Below, piece by piece: positions 17,308 through 26,439 of a stretch of DNA of 64,000 bases. Under the pieces are notes generated by a model, which was not told the origin of the DNA, searched no databases, and worked only from the letters and a program-made list of their open reading frames with translations. Origin of the DNA: Streptomyces sp. NRRL WC-3626 (lineage in GTDB: Bacteria > Actinomycetota > Actinomycetes > Streptomycetales > Streptomycetaceae); the NCBI RefSeq assembly GCF_000718785.1, contig NZ_JOCA01000033.1:1-64000 (forward strand). Reading direction: 5' to 3'. The first letter of the stretch is position 1. Each line of letters opens with the position of its first letter. The translations under genes were made by a program, and so were the position numbers.

Positions 17308-18507
17308 GTGGAACTGACACTGCTCGGCACCGGCGCCCCCGCGGGACTGCCCCGCCCCGACTGCCCCTGCGCGGCCTGCGCGTCCGCCCTCGGCGTGGAC
17401 GCCCGCGCGGCGACCTCGCTGCTCGTGGACGGGACGCTGCTGCTCGATCTGACGCCGGGCGGCGCGTTCGCGGCCGCCCGCGCGGGGCGTTCGCTGAGCG
17501 GCGTACGGCAGGTGCTGCTGTCGCATCCGCACGACGGCCCGGCGCTCGAGGTGCCCGCCGGGCTGCCGCAGCCGGGCCGGGTGCCGGACGGGCGCGAGCT
17601 GGCCCTGCTGACGGGGCACCGGGTGCGGGCGGTGGCGCTGGACGCGCCCGGTACGGGGTACGCGGTGACCGGCCCGGACGGGCAGCGGCTGCTGTATCTG
17701 CCGCCGGGCGGGGCGCCCGCGGGGCTCGAGGAGCCGGCCGAGTCGTACGCCATGGTGCTGCTGGACGTCGTGGGGCGGCCGGACGCGCTCGCGCGGCTGC
17801 GGGAGGTGGGGGCGGTGGGCCCGGCCACGGACGTCGTCGCCGTCCACCTCGGCCACGACGTGCCGCCCGGCGCGGAGTTGCGGCGCCGGCTCGCGGCGGC
17901 CGGGGCGCGCGCCGTGCCGGACGGGACCACGCTGGAGGTCGGCGCCTACGAGGACGTGCCCGACGTACCGCGCCGGACGCTGGTGCTGGGCGGGGCGCGC
18001 TCGGGCAAGTCGGTGGAGGCGGAGCGGCGGATGGAGTCGTTCCCCGAGGTGCTGTACGTGGCGACCGGCGGGTCGCGGAGCGGGGACACCGAGTGGGCGG
18101 CGCGGGTGTCGGCGCACCAGGAGCGGCGGCCCGGGTCGTGGCGCACCGTCGAGACCTGTGATCTGGTGCCGCTGCTGAAGGACGACGGGCCCCCGCTGCT
18201 GATCGACTGTCTGTCGCTGTGGCTGACGGACGCCATGGACGCCGTGGGGGCGTGGGACGACGCGGAGTGGGCGGACGGCGGGGAACGGGCGCTGCGCGTC
18301 CGGGTGCGGGCGCTGACGGACGCGGTGCGCGAGACCCGGCGGACGCTGGTCGCCGTGTCCAACGAGGTCGGCTCGGGCATCGTCCCCGCCACCGCCTCCG
18401 GCCGCCGCTACCGTGACGAACTCGGCCGCCTGAACGCGGCGTTCGCGCAGGAGTGCGAGCAGGTGCTGCTGGTGGTGGCGGGCCAGGCGGTCGTGCTGCG
18501 GGGGTGA
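17308..18507 (+). CDS. cobU: Degenerate metallo-beta-lactamase-like domain fused to CobU/CobP
   Basis: Residues about 222-399 are adenosylcobinamide kinase/adenosylcobinamide-phosphate guanylyltransferase, which activates cobinamide with GTP; the P-loop is GGARSGKS at 228-235. Residues 1-215 look like a metallo-beta-lactamase fold of the PhnP type: LLGTGAPAG opening, then a Cys cluster C19-x-C21-x2-C24. The usual HxHxDH metal motif is reduced to SHPHDG (72-77), so catalysis is doubtful. GTG 17308 is chosen as the family start; the GGGGAGGGG upstream is 13 bases away. cobT and cobS follow, each separated by a minus-strand gene. Confidence 0.88.
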   Translation: MELTLLGTGAPAGLPRPDCPCAACASALGVDARAATSLLVDGTLLLDLTPGGAFAAARAGRSLSGVRQVLLSHPHDGPALEVPAGLPQPGRVPDGRELALLTGHRVRAVALDAPGTGYAVTGPDGQRLLYLPPGGAPAGLEEPAESYAMVLLDVVGRPDALARLREVGAVGPATDVVAVHLGHDVPPGAELRRRLAAAGARAVPDGTTLEVGAYEDVPDVPRRTLVLGGARSGKSVEAERRMESFPEVLYVATGGSRSGDTEWAARVSAHQERRPGSWRTVETCDLVPLLKDDGPPLLIDCLSLWLTDAMDAVGAWDDAEWADGGERALRVRVRALTDAVRETRRTLVAVSNEVGSGIVPATASGRRYRDELGRLNAAFAQECEQVLLVVAGQAVVLRG

Positions 18508-18518
18508 TTCCGCGGGCC

Positions 18519-19568
18519 CTACGGTTTCGGCTTGCGCGCGATGATCCGGTACGCGTTGGCGAACGGGGTGTGGCGGAGCACGGGGGCGAGGGCCAGGTCC
18601 GTCGCCGCCGCCGCGACGACCAGGGGGGTGCCCGCGCGGAGCAGGACCGTGCGCAGTCGGCGCTGGAACGGGGTGGGCGGGATAGCGCGCCAGGGGGTGT
18701 CCGGGGCGGGGAGGGTGTGGGAGAGGGCCAGGGCGGTCAGGCCGGCCAGATCGTGCGGCACGTGTGCGGTGCGGTTCCCGCCGGTGACGATCGCGCAGCC
18801 GCGTCCCTCGAGTTCCGCGCGCAGGTTGCGGCGGGGCAGCAGATGCAGCCGGCGGGGCTGGTCGTAGGGCAGCCACCAGCGGCCGAACAGGGCGGCGAAG
18901 GCGCAGCGGGGGTCCAGGGTCTCGATGAGCAGATGGCCGCCGGGGCGCAGGGCGTCGAGGGCGGCGTGGAGCTCCGCGCGGGGGTCGGTGGTGTGCTCCA
19001 GGTGGTGCAGCAGACTGACGACGTCGTAGCGGCCCGCCAGCCGGGCCAGCACTCCCGGGTCGGTGAGCGGCCCGATGTGGGCCTCCTCGACCCGGCCGAG
19101 CGTACGGGCCCGTTCCACGCGCGCGGTGAGGTCGGTGCCGTCGAAGGCGGTGTACGGGAAGAACTCCCGCGCGGTGAGCGGGAAGCGGGCGAGTCCGGTG
19201 CCGACGTCCAGCCAGCTCTCCGGTTCGCCGAAGGGGAGCATCGCGCGGGCGGCGCCCCTGCGGCGGTGCCGTACGGCGTGCAGGGCGAGGACGCGTTCGG
19301 TGGCCGGGTCGCGGGGGGCTCCGCGCACGGTCCGCCGGTAGAGGGCGAGGCCCTCGGCGGTGAGGCGGGGGTTCTGGAAGGTGTGGCCGCAGTCCCGGCA
19401 CTCGTCGACGGTGAACAGGCCCGGCCGGTGCCGGCGCAGATCGCCGGTTCTCAGCCGGTTGCGCAGCCGCGCGGAGCCGCACCAGGGGCAGTCCTCGCGG
19501 CGCGGCTCGTGCACCCGGGCCGAGGCGTGGGGGGCCGGGGTCGCACGGGCTGGGTCGGTTGCGGACAT
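18519..19568 (-). CDS. SAM-dependent methyltransferase with N-terminal zinc ribbon
   Basis: A 349-residue protein. Near the N-terminus a CxxC pair (C27, C30) and a second pair (C57, C60) form a zinc ribbon, followed by FQNPRLT, a signature of methyltransferases acting on sugar or other small substrates. Motif I is SWLDVGTGLARF, and a later HHLEHTTDP segment fits the class I core. A hydrophobic C-terminal stretch follows. ATG 19568 has GGGAG upstream. Its stop codon lies 11 bases from the end of the convergent cobU gene. The substrate is unknown; nearness to cob genes may be coincidental. Confidence 0.82.
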   Translation of the reverse strand: MSATDPARATPAPHASARVHEPRREDCPWCGSARLRNRLRTGDLRRHRPGLFTVDECRDCGHTFQNPRLTAEGLALYRRTVRGAPRDPATERVLALHAVRHRRRGAARAMLPFGEPESWLDVGTGLARFPLTAREFFPYTAFDGTDLTARVERARTLGRVEEAHIGPLTDPGVLARLAGRYDVVSLLHHLEHTTDPRAELHAALDALRPGGHLLIETLDPRCAFAALFGRWWLPYDQPRRLHLLPRRNLRAELEGRGCAIVTGGNRTAHVPHDLAGLTALALSHTLPAPDTPWRAIPPTPFQRRLRTVLLRAGTPLVVAAAATDLALAPVLRHTPFANAYRIIARKPKP

Positions 19569-19796
19569 GGGCGGCTCCCGGCGTGAGGGCGTACGGCGCC
19601 CGGGTGGTGACCCGGCGTACGGGACGGACAGGACGTACGGGATGGTCGGGGCGAACGGTCGGATGTCCGGCGTTCCATGGCAAAACGTTACGGACGGGAA
19701 GGCGTTGTGGGGTGGACCGCCGCCGGGGTGGCGTGGTGGGGGTGAGGTCCCGCGTGTGAGGCCGACCGGCGCTCCGTCGTGTTCGATCGGGGCCGG

Positions 19797-19809
19797 TACT
19801 GTTCGGCGA
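19797..19809 (+). promoter_or_regulatory. Leaderless-type -10 element for cobT
   Basis: TACTGT at 19797-19802 precedes the ATG at 19810 by seven bases, and there is no ribosome-binding site in between. Confidence 0.5.
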
Positions 19810-20868
19810 ATGAGCTCGCTTGATATCGACGACTTCACCGATCTGATCGAGCGTCCGGACGGCGGGGTGCGCCGTGACGCGGAGGCGCGCCGGGAGCGGC
19901 TGGCCGTGCCGCCCGGATCGCTGGGCCGCCTGGACGACCTGGGCGAGTGGCTGGCGGCGGCGCAGTCCGCGGTGCCGGTGCGGCCGGTCGAACGGCCGCG
20001 GGTCGTACTGTTCGCCGGCGATCACGGGATCGCCGCACTGGGTGTCTCCGCGCGGGCCGCGGGCAGCGCCGTGGAGCTGGTGCGGGAGGTGCTGGAGGGC
20101 GGCCGTCCGGTGTCCGTGCTCGCCCGCCGGCAGGGGGTGCCGGTACGGGTCGTCGACATGTCCCTGGACTGCGATCCGGAAACGCTGCCCGAGGACGTCG
20201 TACGGCACCGGGTGCGGCGCGGCAGCGGCCGTATCGACATCGAGGACGCGCTGACGGCGGAGGAGACGGAGGCGGCGTTCCGCGCGGGGATGGCCGTCGC
20301 CGACGAGGAGGCCGACTCCGGTACGGATCTGGTGGTGCTGGGCGATGTGAGCGTGGGCGGCACCACGGCGGCCGGTGTGCTGGTGGCGGCGCTGTGCGGC
20401 ACGGACGCGTCGGTGGTGACCGGGCGCGGGGGGCTGGCGATCGACGACCTGGCGTGGATGCGCAAGTGTGCGGCGATCCGGGACGGGTTGCGGCGGGCGC
20501 GGCCGGTGCTCGGGGATCAGCTGCGGCTGCTGGCGACGGTGGGCGGGGCGGATCTCACCGCCATGACGGGGTTTCTGCTGCAGGCGGCCGTACGGAAGCT
20601 GCCGGTGGTGCTGGACGGTGTGGTGGGCGCGGCGTGTGCGCTGGTGGCGCAGCGGGTGGCGTTCCGGGCGCCGGACTGGTGGGTGGCGTCGCACGACAGC
20701 GGGGAGCCGGGGCAGGCGAAGGCGCTGGACCGGATGGCGCTGGATCCTGTGCTGGCGCACGGGGTCCGGGTGGGGGAAGGGGTGGGTGGGCTGCTGGCCC
20801 TGCCGCTGATCCAGGCCGCGGCGGCGTTGGCGGCGGAGCTGCCGGAGGTCGTGGCCGCGGCGGAGTGA
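19810..20868 (+). CDS. cobT: Nicotinate-nucleotide:dimethylbenzimidazole phosphoribosyltransferase
   Basis: Makes alpha-ribazole phosphate for the lower ligand of cobalamin. The 352-residue protein has the CobT fold; recognisable stretches are PPGSLGRLDDL near residue 36, FAGDHGIAALGVS near 76 and LGDVSVGGTTAA near 176. The Glu catalytic base of the family is expected near the C-terminus (VGEGVGG). The start ATG 19810 sits behind a leaderless promoter motif; the frame stays open upstream but without coding character. It lies between cobU and cobS. Confidence 0.94.
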   Translation: MSSLDIDDFTDLIERPDGGVRRDAEARRERLAVPPGSLGRLDDLGEWLAAAQSAVPVRPVERPRVVLFAGDHGIAALGVSARAAGSAVELVREVLEGGRPVSVLARRQGVPVRVVDMSLDCDPETLPEDVVRHRVRRGSGRIDIEDALTAEETEAAFRAGMAVADEEADSGTDLVVLGDVSVGGTTAAGVLVAALCGTDASVVTGRGGLAIDDLAWMRKCAAIRDGLRRARPVLGDQLRLLATVGGADLTAMTGFLLQAAVRKLPVVLDGVVGAACALVAQRVAFRAPDWWVASHDSGEPGQAKALDRMALDPVLAHGVRVGEGVGGLLALPLIQAAAALAAELPEVVAAAE

Positions 20869-20894
20869 GGCGGCGGCCGGGGGGTGGGGTTTTC

Positions 20895-20986
20895 CTCGCC
20901 CCCGCCGCCCCTTCCCGTCCCGTCCCTGGGGGCTGCGCCCCCAGACCCCGTGCGCAGTTCCCCGCGCCCCTGAAGGGGCGCGGGGG
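20895..20986. terminator. Composite intergenic element with two hairpins
   Basis: A C-rich stretch is followed by the stem CTGGGGGC/GCCCCCAG (20926-20944) and a second stem of 11 pairs (20960-20970 with 20975-20985) around TGAA. Copy two of the repeated element, between convergent genes. It contains the shared 19-mer in reverse orientation at 20952-20970. Confidence 0.8.
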
Positions 20987-20997
20987 CGAGAACCCTC

Positions 20998-21747
20998 TCA
21001 GGGCCGCCCCGCCGGGTCGGGTTTGCCGCCCAGCCAGTTCTCCACCGTCCGGCGAGGGCCGGACCAGCGGCGGTCGTGGCGGTAGGCGCGCAGGAACGCG
21101 CGGGCCCGCGCACGGGGCCGGCGACGATAGAAACGGCGCGCCCACAGCGAGCCCGGCCGGGCCAGGCGGAGCGACCCGACGACCGCGACCACCGGAATGA
21201 TCACCCCGAACACCGCCACCCTCCCCTTCCCCTTGCTCAGCGCGATCAGCGCGAACAGGAAGTTCACCCCCACACTCGCCGCCACCCCCGCCCGGTTCTG
21301 CAGTTCCTCCCGCGACAGGTCGTTGACCCCGAACGGCGCGAACCCCGCCAGCAGCAGCCCGACCAGCGCGGCGGTCAGCACGACCGCCTCCACGCTCTTG
21401 CGGCCCGCCTCGGTCCAGTACACGTCGTCGAGGTGCAGGATCAGCGCGAACTCGTCCAGGACCAGCCCCGCGCCGATCCCGAACAGCACCGCGGCGAAGG
21501 CCGAACCCGGCCCGTCCCCGCCGCTCGCCACCGAGCCGAAACCCCCGATGACGGTGAGGATGACGCCGGGCACCACATGGTGGATGTGCACCGAGCCCGC
21601 CGTGACATTGCCGAACGGTCCCTTCCCGGCCCGGATCAGCCGGGTGATGACCCGGGTGATCAGGAAGGTGAGGACGAAGGCGCCGAGCGCGAGAAGCAGC
21701 GGAAGCTTGCCCGGCTCGATGATGTTCCGGTCCAGCCAATGTCCCAT
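20998..21747 (-). CDS. Polytopic membrane protein, function unknown
   Basis: A 249-residue protein with about six hydrophobic segments (roughly 16-36, 52-72, 80-98, 120-140, 155-172, 178-195) and an Arg-rich C-terminal cytoplasmic tail. The segment AGSVHIHHVVPGV and the later DEFALILHLDDVYW with buried His/Asp/Glu residues are striking for a membrane protein and are probably conserved, but I cannot name a function. ATG 21747 has a TAAAGT exactly six bases upstream, a leaderless arrangement. It is divergent from cobS, with 60 bases between the starts. Confidence 0.82.
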   Translation of the reverse strand: MGHWLDRNIIEPGKLPLLLALGAFVLTFLITRVITRLIRAGKGPFGNVTAGSVHIHHVVPGVILTVIGGFGSVASGGDGPGSAFAAVLFGIGAGLVLDEFALILHLDDVYWTEAGRKSVEAVVLTAALVGLLLAGFAPFGVNDLSREELQNRAGVAASVGVNFLFALIALSKGKGRVAVFGVIIPVVAVVGSLRLARPGSLWARRFYRRRPRARARAFLRAYRHDRRWSGPRRTVENWLGGKPDPAGRP

Positions 21748-21807
21748 AAGCGCACTTTATCCAGGGTGGCCGGGGGCGCCCCGGTGACCGCCCGGTAATC
21801 TACGGCG
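21748..21807. promoter_or_regulatory. Divergent leaderless promoters
   Basis: On the minus strand TAAAGT (21754-21759) is followed by six bases and ATG (21747). On the plus strand TAATCT (21796-21801) is followed by six bases and the cobS GTG (21808). The two -10 elements are 36 bases apart, and neither gene has a Shine-Dalgarno sequence. Confidence 0.6.
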
Positions 21808-22593
21808 GTGCCCGCACCGCCCTCCCTCACCGACGGTCTCCGCTTCGCCTTCGGCACCCTCACCGCGCTGCCGGTCCGGCTCACCCGCTGGGACCGCCCG
21901 GCCGCCCGCGCCGGCATGCTGTGCGCCCCGCTCGCCGGGCTGGTGGTCGGCGCCCTCGCCGCCGTGACCGGGCTCCTCCTGCTGTTCCTCGGCGCGGGCG
22001 CGCCGCTCGCCGCCGTGGCCACGGTCGCCGTACCGGCCGTACTCACCCGGGGTCTGCATCTGGACGGGCTCGCCGACACCGCGGACGGGCTCGGCAGCGG
22101 CAAGCCCGCCGAGGACGCGCTGCGGATCATGAAGCAGTCGGACATCGGCCCGTTCGGGGTCATCACGCTCGTCCTCGTCCTGCTCGCCCAGGTGGCCGCG
22201 CTGGCACAGGCGTACGACGGCGGCTGGGCGGGGGGCGCGTGCGCGGCCGTCGTGGCGGCGGCCGCGGCACGGCTGGCGCTCACCCTGGCGGCCCGCACCG
22301 GTGTGCCGCCCGCCCGTCCGGAGGGCCTCGGCGCGGCGGTAGCGGGCGTAGTGCCGGTGCCGGGCGCGGTGGCCGCCGCGCTCGCCGTCGCCGGGCTCGC
22401 GGCGGCCGGGGGCGCGTTCCTGGGGACGTACGGCATCCTGCGGGCGGTGCTCGCGGTGGTCCTGGCCGTCGTTGTCGCCGAACTGCTGCTGCGGCACTGC
22501 GTCCGCCGCTTCGGCGGGGTGACGGGCGATGTGTTCGGCGGGCTCGCGGAGACGGCGGCGACGACCGCGCTCGTCGTCATGTCACTGGGCTGA
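21808..22593 (+). CDS. cobS: Adenosylcobinamide-GDP ribazoletransferase (cobalamin synthase)
   Basis: Joins alpha-ribazole to adenosylcobinamide-GDP, the last assembly step of cobalamin, in the cytoplasmic membrane. The 261-residue protein is polytopic, with the family motif HLDGLADTADGL near residues 82-93 and the acidic metal-binding residues within it. The conserved KQSDIGPFG follows. The alternation of hydrophobic helices and the length are normal. The leaderless GTG 21808 defines the start. Confidence 0.94.
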   Translation: MPAPPSLTDGLRFAFGTLTALPVRLTRWDRPAARAGMLCAPLAGLVVGALAAVTGLLLLFLGAGAPLAAVATVAVPAVLTRGLHLDGLADTADGLGSGKPAEDALRIMKQSDIGPFGVITLVLVLLAQVAALAQAYDGGWAGGACAAVVAAAAARLALTLAARTGVPPARPEGLGAAVAGVVPVPGAVAAALAVAGLAAAGGAFLGTYGILRAVLAVVLAVVVAELLLRHCVRRFGGVTGDVFGGLAETAATTALVVMSLG

Positions 22594-22685
22594 AACGATC
22601 TCCCGCCGCCCCTCGTGACCACCGGACCGCACCGCTAGCCTGAGCGGCCGGACAGTGGTAACAACGGGGTATTCGGGGGACGTTC

Positions 22686-23291
22686 ATGCCCACAACGCGG
22701 CGCGCCATGGCCTGGTTCATCGACTTCGGGCTGGTGGTGGCACTGGCCTCCCTGCTCGCGGTGCTCACCTTCAACCGGATATCCGCCCTGGTCACCGACG
22801 TACCGGAACTGGCCGCGCGCGGCGGCCTCGACCTGCTGACGTCACGCGGTGACGTGCTCGGCGCCTCCGGGGACGTCGGCCAGTCCCTGTGGAACAAGTC
22901 GGTGCTCTACGTCGAGCAGGCCTTCGGTCTGCTGATCGTCGTCACGTTCCTCTACCAGTGGGCGTGCCTGGCCCTGGCCGGGCGCACGGTCGGCAAGGCG
23001 CTGACCGGGCTGCGGATCACACCGCGCGGCCGGGGTGCGGCGGCGCGCAGGGCGGCGGTGACCACGGCGGCGGACGTGGCCGTGTACGCCGTGGCCTGTG
23101 TGCTGCTGATCGAGGGTCAGTGGGCGCTGTCGGTGCTGGTGTGGCTGGTCGCGGTGGCCCTGTTCCTGGTGAACGCGCTGCCCGTGTTCGGCCCCCGCCG
23201 CCGCTCCCTCGCCGACCGGATGGCGGGGACGACGGTGACCGGGCTGGGGCTCAGCACGCCTGACGCCATGCGTCCAGTTCGTACCGCTTGA
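22686..23291 (+). CDS. RDD-family membrane protein
   Basis: A 201-residue protein with the RDD signature: ARG near the N-terminus (TRRAMAWFIDFGLV), a second helix region with GRTVGKALTGLRI, and the C-terminal RRRSLADRMAGT. Three or four membrane helices are expected. The function of the family is unclear; some members are transport-related. ATG 22686 follows GGGGGAC, and a TAGCCT about 45 bases upstream may be the -10. The last 41 bases overlap the 3' end of the convergent gene on the minus strand. Confidence 0.85.
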   Translation: MPTTRRAMAWFIDFGLVVALASLLAVLTFNRISALVTDVPELAARGGLDLLTSRGDVLGASGDVGQSLWNKSVLYVEQAFGLLIVVTFLYQWACLALAGRTVGKALTGLRITPRGRGAAARRAAVTTAADVAVYAVACVLLIEGQWALSVLVWLVAVALFLVNALPVFGPRRRSLADRMAGTTVTGLGLSTPDAMRPVRTA

Positions 23292-24060
23292 GCAGGGAAC
23301 TCAGTTCCAGCCGCCGGGAGTCGGCGCAGAAGCGGTCGGTGGAGAGCTCGTACTCGACGTGGAAGACGGCCTTGTCCGCCTCGACGAACGGGGTCAGCCG
23401 CGCGCATTCGCCGTACTGGGCGCACTGTTCGTTGACCGCGAAGTCGAAGTCGCCGACGAGTTCGGGGATCTGGTCGAGGTCGTTCTTCAAGCCGACGGAC
23501 ATGCCGCGTTCGTGGGTGAGCCGGGCGATCAGCCGGTTGTAGCGGAGCTGGTCGGCGGCGGTGAGCGGAAAGCCGGTGCGGTTGCGGTAGCCGTCCATGT
23601 TGTCCGGCTCCACCGCGTCGAAGCCCTTGTCCCGGCACATGTCGAGGCGTTCGGCCATCAGCGGTTCCAGTACGTCGGTACGGCGGATGTCGAGCCAGCG
23701 CTCACCCTCCCAGCCGTTGCCGCGGCCGATCACCGACTTCGGGAAGTCGTCGGCGTCCGGGCGGAAGTCCTCCCAGGCGCCGGTGGAGAGGTAGCAGATG
23801 ACCTTCCGGCCGTCGCGGTGCAGCGCGGTGACGGTCTCCTCCGGGTGGTCGAAGCCGTCGATGTCGTACACGGGGACGTCCACGGAGGTGTCGAGCCGCC
23901 CGCTGAGCTGCCACTGCCAGTCCGTGCCGGGCCGGGGCCTCCAGCGGTCGGCGGACGGCGACTTCGCGTCGCCGGTGTCCTTCGCGTCGGGGCCGGGCGC
24001 GGTCGTACAGGCCGCGAGCAGCAGGGCGAGCAGGGCGACGAGGAGGGACGGTCGTCTCAC
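23251..24060 (-). CDS. Secreted lipoprotein, GH114-like (endo-alpha-1,4-polygalactosaminidase family)
   Basis: A 269-residue protein with a lipoprotein signal ending in LLLAAC at Cys18, then a TIM-barrel-like domain of the GH114 type: VPVYDIDGFDH, the ICYLSTGAWEDFRPD strand, the acidic FDAVEPDNMDGY and the GLKND segment. It is predicted to cleave galactosamine-containing polysaccharide outside the membrane, though the substrate is inferred only from family. GTG 24060 follows CGGAG at good spacing. Its 3' end overlaps the convergent RDD gene by 41 bases, so no terminator separates them. Confidence 0.84.
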   Translation of the reverse strand: MRRPSLLVALLALLLAACTTAPGPDAKDTGDAKSPSADRWRPRPGTDWQWQLSGRLDTSVDVPVYDIDGFDHPEETVTALHRDGRKVICYLSTGAWEDFRPDADDFPKSVIGRGNGWEGERWLDIRRTDVLEPLMAERLDMCRDKGFDAVEPDNMDGYRNRTGFPLTAADQLRYNRLIARLTHERGMSVGLKNDLDQIPELVGDFDFAVNEQCAQYGECARLTPFVEADKAVFHVEYELSTDRFCADSRRLELSSLLKRYELDAWRQAC

Positions 24061-24386
24061 CGGGCGGTCTCCGTAAGAGAGGGGGGCGGTGTGGTCGGCA
24101 CCGCGGGAACACACAGGAACCTCAAGGATGATCCTCGCCGGTTCCGGGTGCGGCGGCGGGGCACGGAAGGTGGCCGCGGTGTCTCGGCGGGGTGAACGCC
24201 CGCGGGAGTCCCGTGGGCGTGAGGAGACGCGCACACGCGCGTAGTCTCGTGCCGAGTGTTCGCCGTCCGGGGACGACCCCCGAAGGCACCCCGTCCGTAT
24301 GTCGCAATTAGGGTCGGCTGCGGGGCCCGGTCGACCCACACCTTTCGGCCATCGCAACTTCACATCGGAAGCGAGATTTCACCACC

Positions 24387-25913
24387 GTGACTGCTCTCAC
24401 TCTCAGCACCGCCGCGGTCCCCGGCCTGCGGGCCGACGCGATCGTGATCGGTGTCGCCAAGGGCACTGCGTCAAAGCCCGCCGGTCCGGTCGTCGCACCG
24501 GGCGCCGAGGCCGTGGACCAGGCGTACGACGGCGGCCTCGCCGGCGTCCTGGAGACTCTCGGCGCGTCCGGTGCCGAGGGCGAGGTGACGAAGCTGCCCG
24601 CGCCGGCCGGCTTCAAGGCGCCGCTCGTGGTGGCGGTGGGCCTCGGCGCCCAGCCCGGCAAGGACGCCGGCTACGACACGGAGGTGCTGCGCAGGGCCGC
24701 CGGTGTCGCCGCCCGCACCCTCGCCGGTGTCAAGAAGGCCGCGTTCGCCCTCCCCCTCACGGACGCCGCCGCCGACGCCGGCGCGGTCGCCGAGGGCGTG
24801 CTGCTCGGCGCGTACACCTTCGACGCCTACAAGGACCGCGGCAAGAACGGCAAGGCGCCGCTCGCCGAGGCCGCGCTGCTCGGCGGCAAGCCCCGCGACA
24901 AGGCGTTCAAGGCCGCGCTCGAGCGTGCCGTCGCCGTCGCCGAGGAGCTCAACCGCGCCCGCGACCTCATCAACACCCCGCCGAACGACCTCAACCCCGA
25001 GGCGTTCGCCGCGGTCGCCCAGGTGGCGGCCAAGGAGCACGGCGTCAAGGTGCAGGTGCTCGACGAGAAGGCCCTGGTCAAGGGCGGCTACGGCGGCATC
25101 CTCGGGGTCGGCGCCGGGTCGGCGGCGGGGCCGCGGCTGGTGAAGCTGTCGTACACCTCGTCCAAGGCGAAGAAGCATCTCGCGCTGGTCGGCAAGGGCA
25201 TCACCTACGACTCGGGCGGCATCTCGCTGAAGCCGGCCGGGCACAACGAGACGATGAAGTGCGACATGAGCGGCGCCGCCGCCGTGTTCGCGGCGGTCGT
25301 CGCCGCCGCGCGCCTCGGGCTCCAGGTCAATGTGACGGGCTGGCTGGCACTGGCCGAGAACATGCCGTCCGGCTCGGCGACGCGCCCGGGTGACGTGCTG
25401 CGCATGTACAGCGGCAAGACCGTGGAGGTGCTCAACACGGACGCCGAGGGCCGGCTGGTGCTCGCGGACGCGCTGTGGGCGGCCTCGCAGGAGAAGCCGG
25501 ACGCGATCGTGGACGTCGCGACGCTGACCGGGGCGATGGTGCTGGCGCTGGGCGACCGTACGTTCGGGATCATGGCGAACGACGACGCGTTCCGCTCCGC
25601 GGTGCACGAGGCGGCGGAGGAGGTCGGTGAGCCGGCGTGGCAGATGCCGCTGCCGGAGCACCTGCGCAAGGGGATGGACTCGCCGACCGCCGACATCGCC
25701 AACATGGGTGAGCGGATGGGCGGCGGGCTGGTCGCCGGGCTGTTCCTGCGCGAGTTCGTGGGCGAGGGCATCACCTGGGCGCACCTCGACATCGCGGGTC
25801 CGGCGTTCAACGAGGGCGCGCCGTTCGGGTACACGCCGAAGGGCGGGACGGGGTCGGCGGTTCGCACGCTGGTGCGGCTTGCCGAGCTGGCGGCTTCGGG
25901 TGACCTCGCGTAA
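24387..25913 (+). CDS. pepA: Leucyl aminopeptidase (M17)
   Basis: A 508-residue cytoplasmic aminopeptidase that releases N-terminal residues, with a two-zinc centre. The C-terminal catalytic domain has KGITYDSGGISLKP near 271-284 and the M17 signature NTDAEGRL at 350-357. The N-terminal Ala/Gly-rich domain is of normal length. Start GTG 24387; the nearest purine-rich site (GGAAGCGAG) is slightly far, and a TAGGGT at 24309-24314 could be the -10 with a 70-base leader. The neighbour on the 3' side, after a repeat-bearing intergenic stretch, is lpd. Confidence 0.95.
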   Translation: MTALTLSTAAVPGLRADAIVIGVAKGTASKPAGPVVAPGAEAVDQAYDGGLAGVLETLGASGAEGEVTKLPAPAGFKAPLVVAVGLGAQPGKDAGYDTEVLRRAAGVAARTLAGVKKAAFALPLTDAAADAGAVAEGVLLGAYTFDAYKDRGKNGKAPLAEAALLGGKPRDKAFKAALERAVAVAEELNRARDLINTPPNDLNPEAFAAVAQVAAKEHGVKVQVLDEKALVKGGYGGILGVGAGSAAGPRLVKLSYTSSKAKKHLALVGKGITYDSGGISLKPAGHNETMKCDMSGAAAVFAAVVAAARLGLQVNVTGWLALAENMPSGSATRPGDVLRMYSGKTVEVLNTDAEGRLVLADALWAASQEKPDAIVDVATLTGAMVLALGDRTFGIMANDDAFRSAVHEAAEEVGEPAWQMPLPEHLRKGMDSPTADIANMGERMGGGLVAGLFLREFVGEGITWAHLDIAGPAFNEGAPFGYTPKGGTGSAVRTLVRLAELAASGDLA

Positions 25914-26439
25914 GGGCACCTGATCGGCCGGGGGCGCGGGACGTCACGCGACGGCGGGGCCGTCGTGGGCCGGCCGCGCCTCCGCATGGCTCGGCCGCAG
26001 CCACCTCTTCGTCGGCTGCGGGTCCGTCGTGGCTGGTCGCGCAGTTCCCCGCGCCCCTTTCGAGTCGGCTGCGGCTCACCTCTCTTGCAGGTACCGCCGG
26101 CCGGTCGCGCCCGTCAGGGGCGCGGGGAACTGCGCGGGCAGCCCCCACCGGCCCGCACGGACCAAGGGGCGCGGGGAACTGCGCGACCCACCCCCACCGG
26201 CCCGCACGGACGGAAGCACACGGGGCAACACCCCTTCGGGGGGTGAAAGGGGAGCCCCCCTTCGCAGACGTGGGGTGTCTCACACCGCGGCCCGGCGTCT
26301 CGTACGGGGCGCGCAAGTGCGAAGATGGGGCACGGCAGGACAGGGCCCCACCCAAGGGCCGAGAACATTGAGCGGCCGGACACCAGCCGCCGACCGGTCA
26401 CTGGAGACCGGCGTGGCGCACATGCATGGAGGACGTGAC
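25914..26439. repeat. Gene-free stretch with repeats of the 19-mer element
   Basis: No gene is supported between pepA and lpd. A 49-base direct repeat (26117-26165 and 26166-26214) carries the 19-mer GGGGCGCGGGGAACTGCGC at the front of each copy. The reverse complement lies at 26037-26057 and makes a perfect 21-base inverted repeat with 26166-26186. Short GC palindromes also occur near 25960-26030. The lpd promoter is probably in the last 150 bases, but I cannot place it. Confidence 0.75.

Noticed and set aside
17263..20760. A long minus-strand open frame over cobU and cobT
   Set aside because: It consists of Pro/Arg/His low complexity opposite real genes. No domain is recognised.
24100..24386. 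Gene between the GH114-like gene and pepA
   Set aside because: Open frames here are Arg/Pro/His compositions without a start site; the interval fits a divergent promoter region.
26037..26214. Insertion sequence ends
   Set aside because: The inverted repeat has no transposase between its arms and matches a dispersed intergenic 19-mer.
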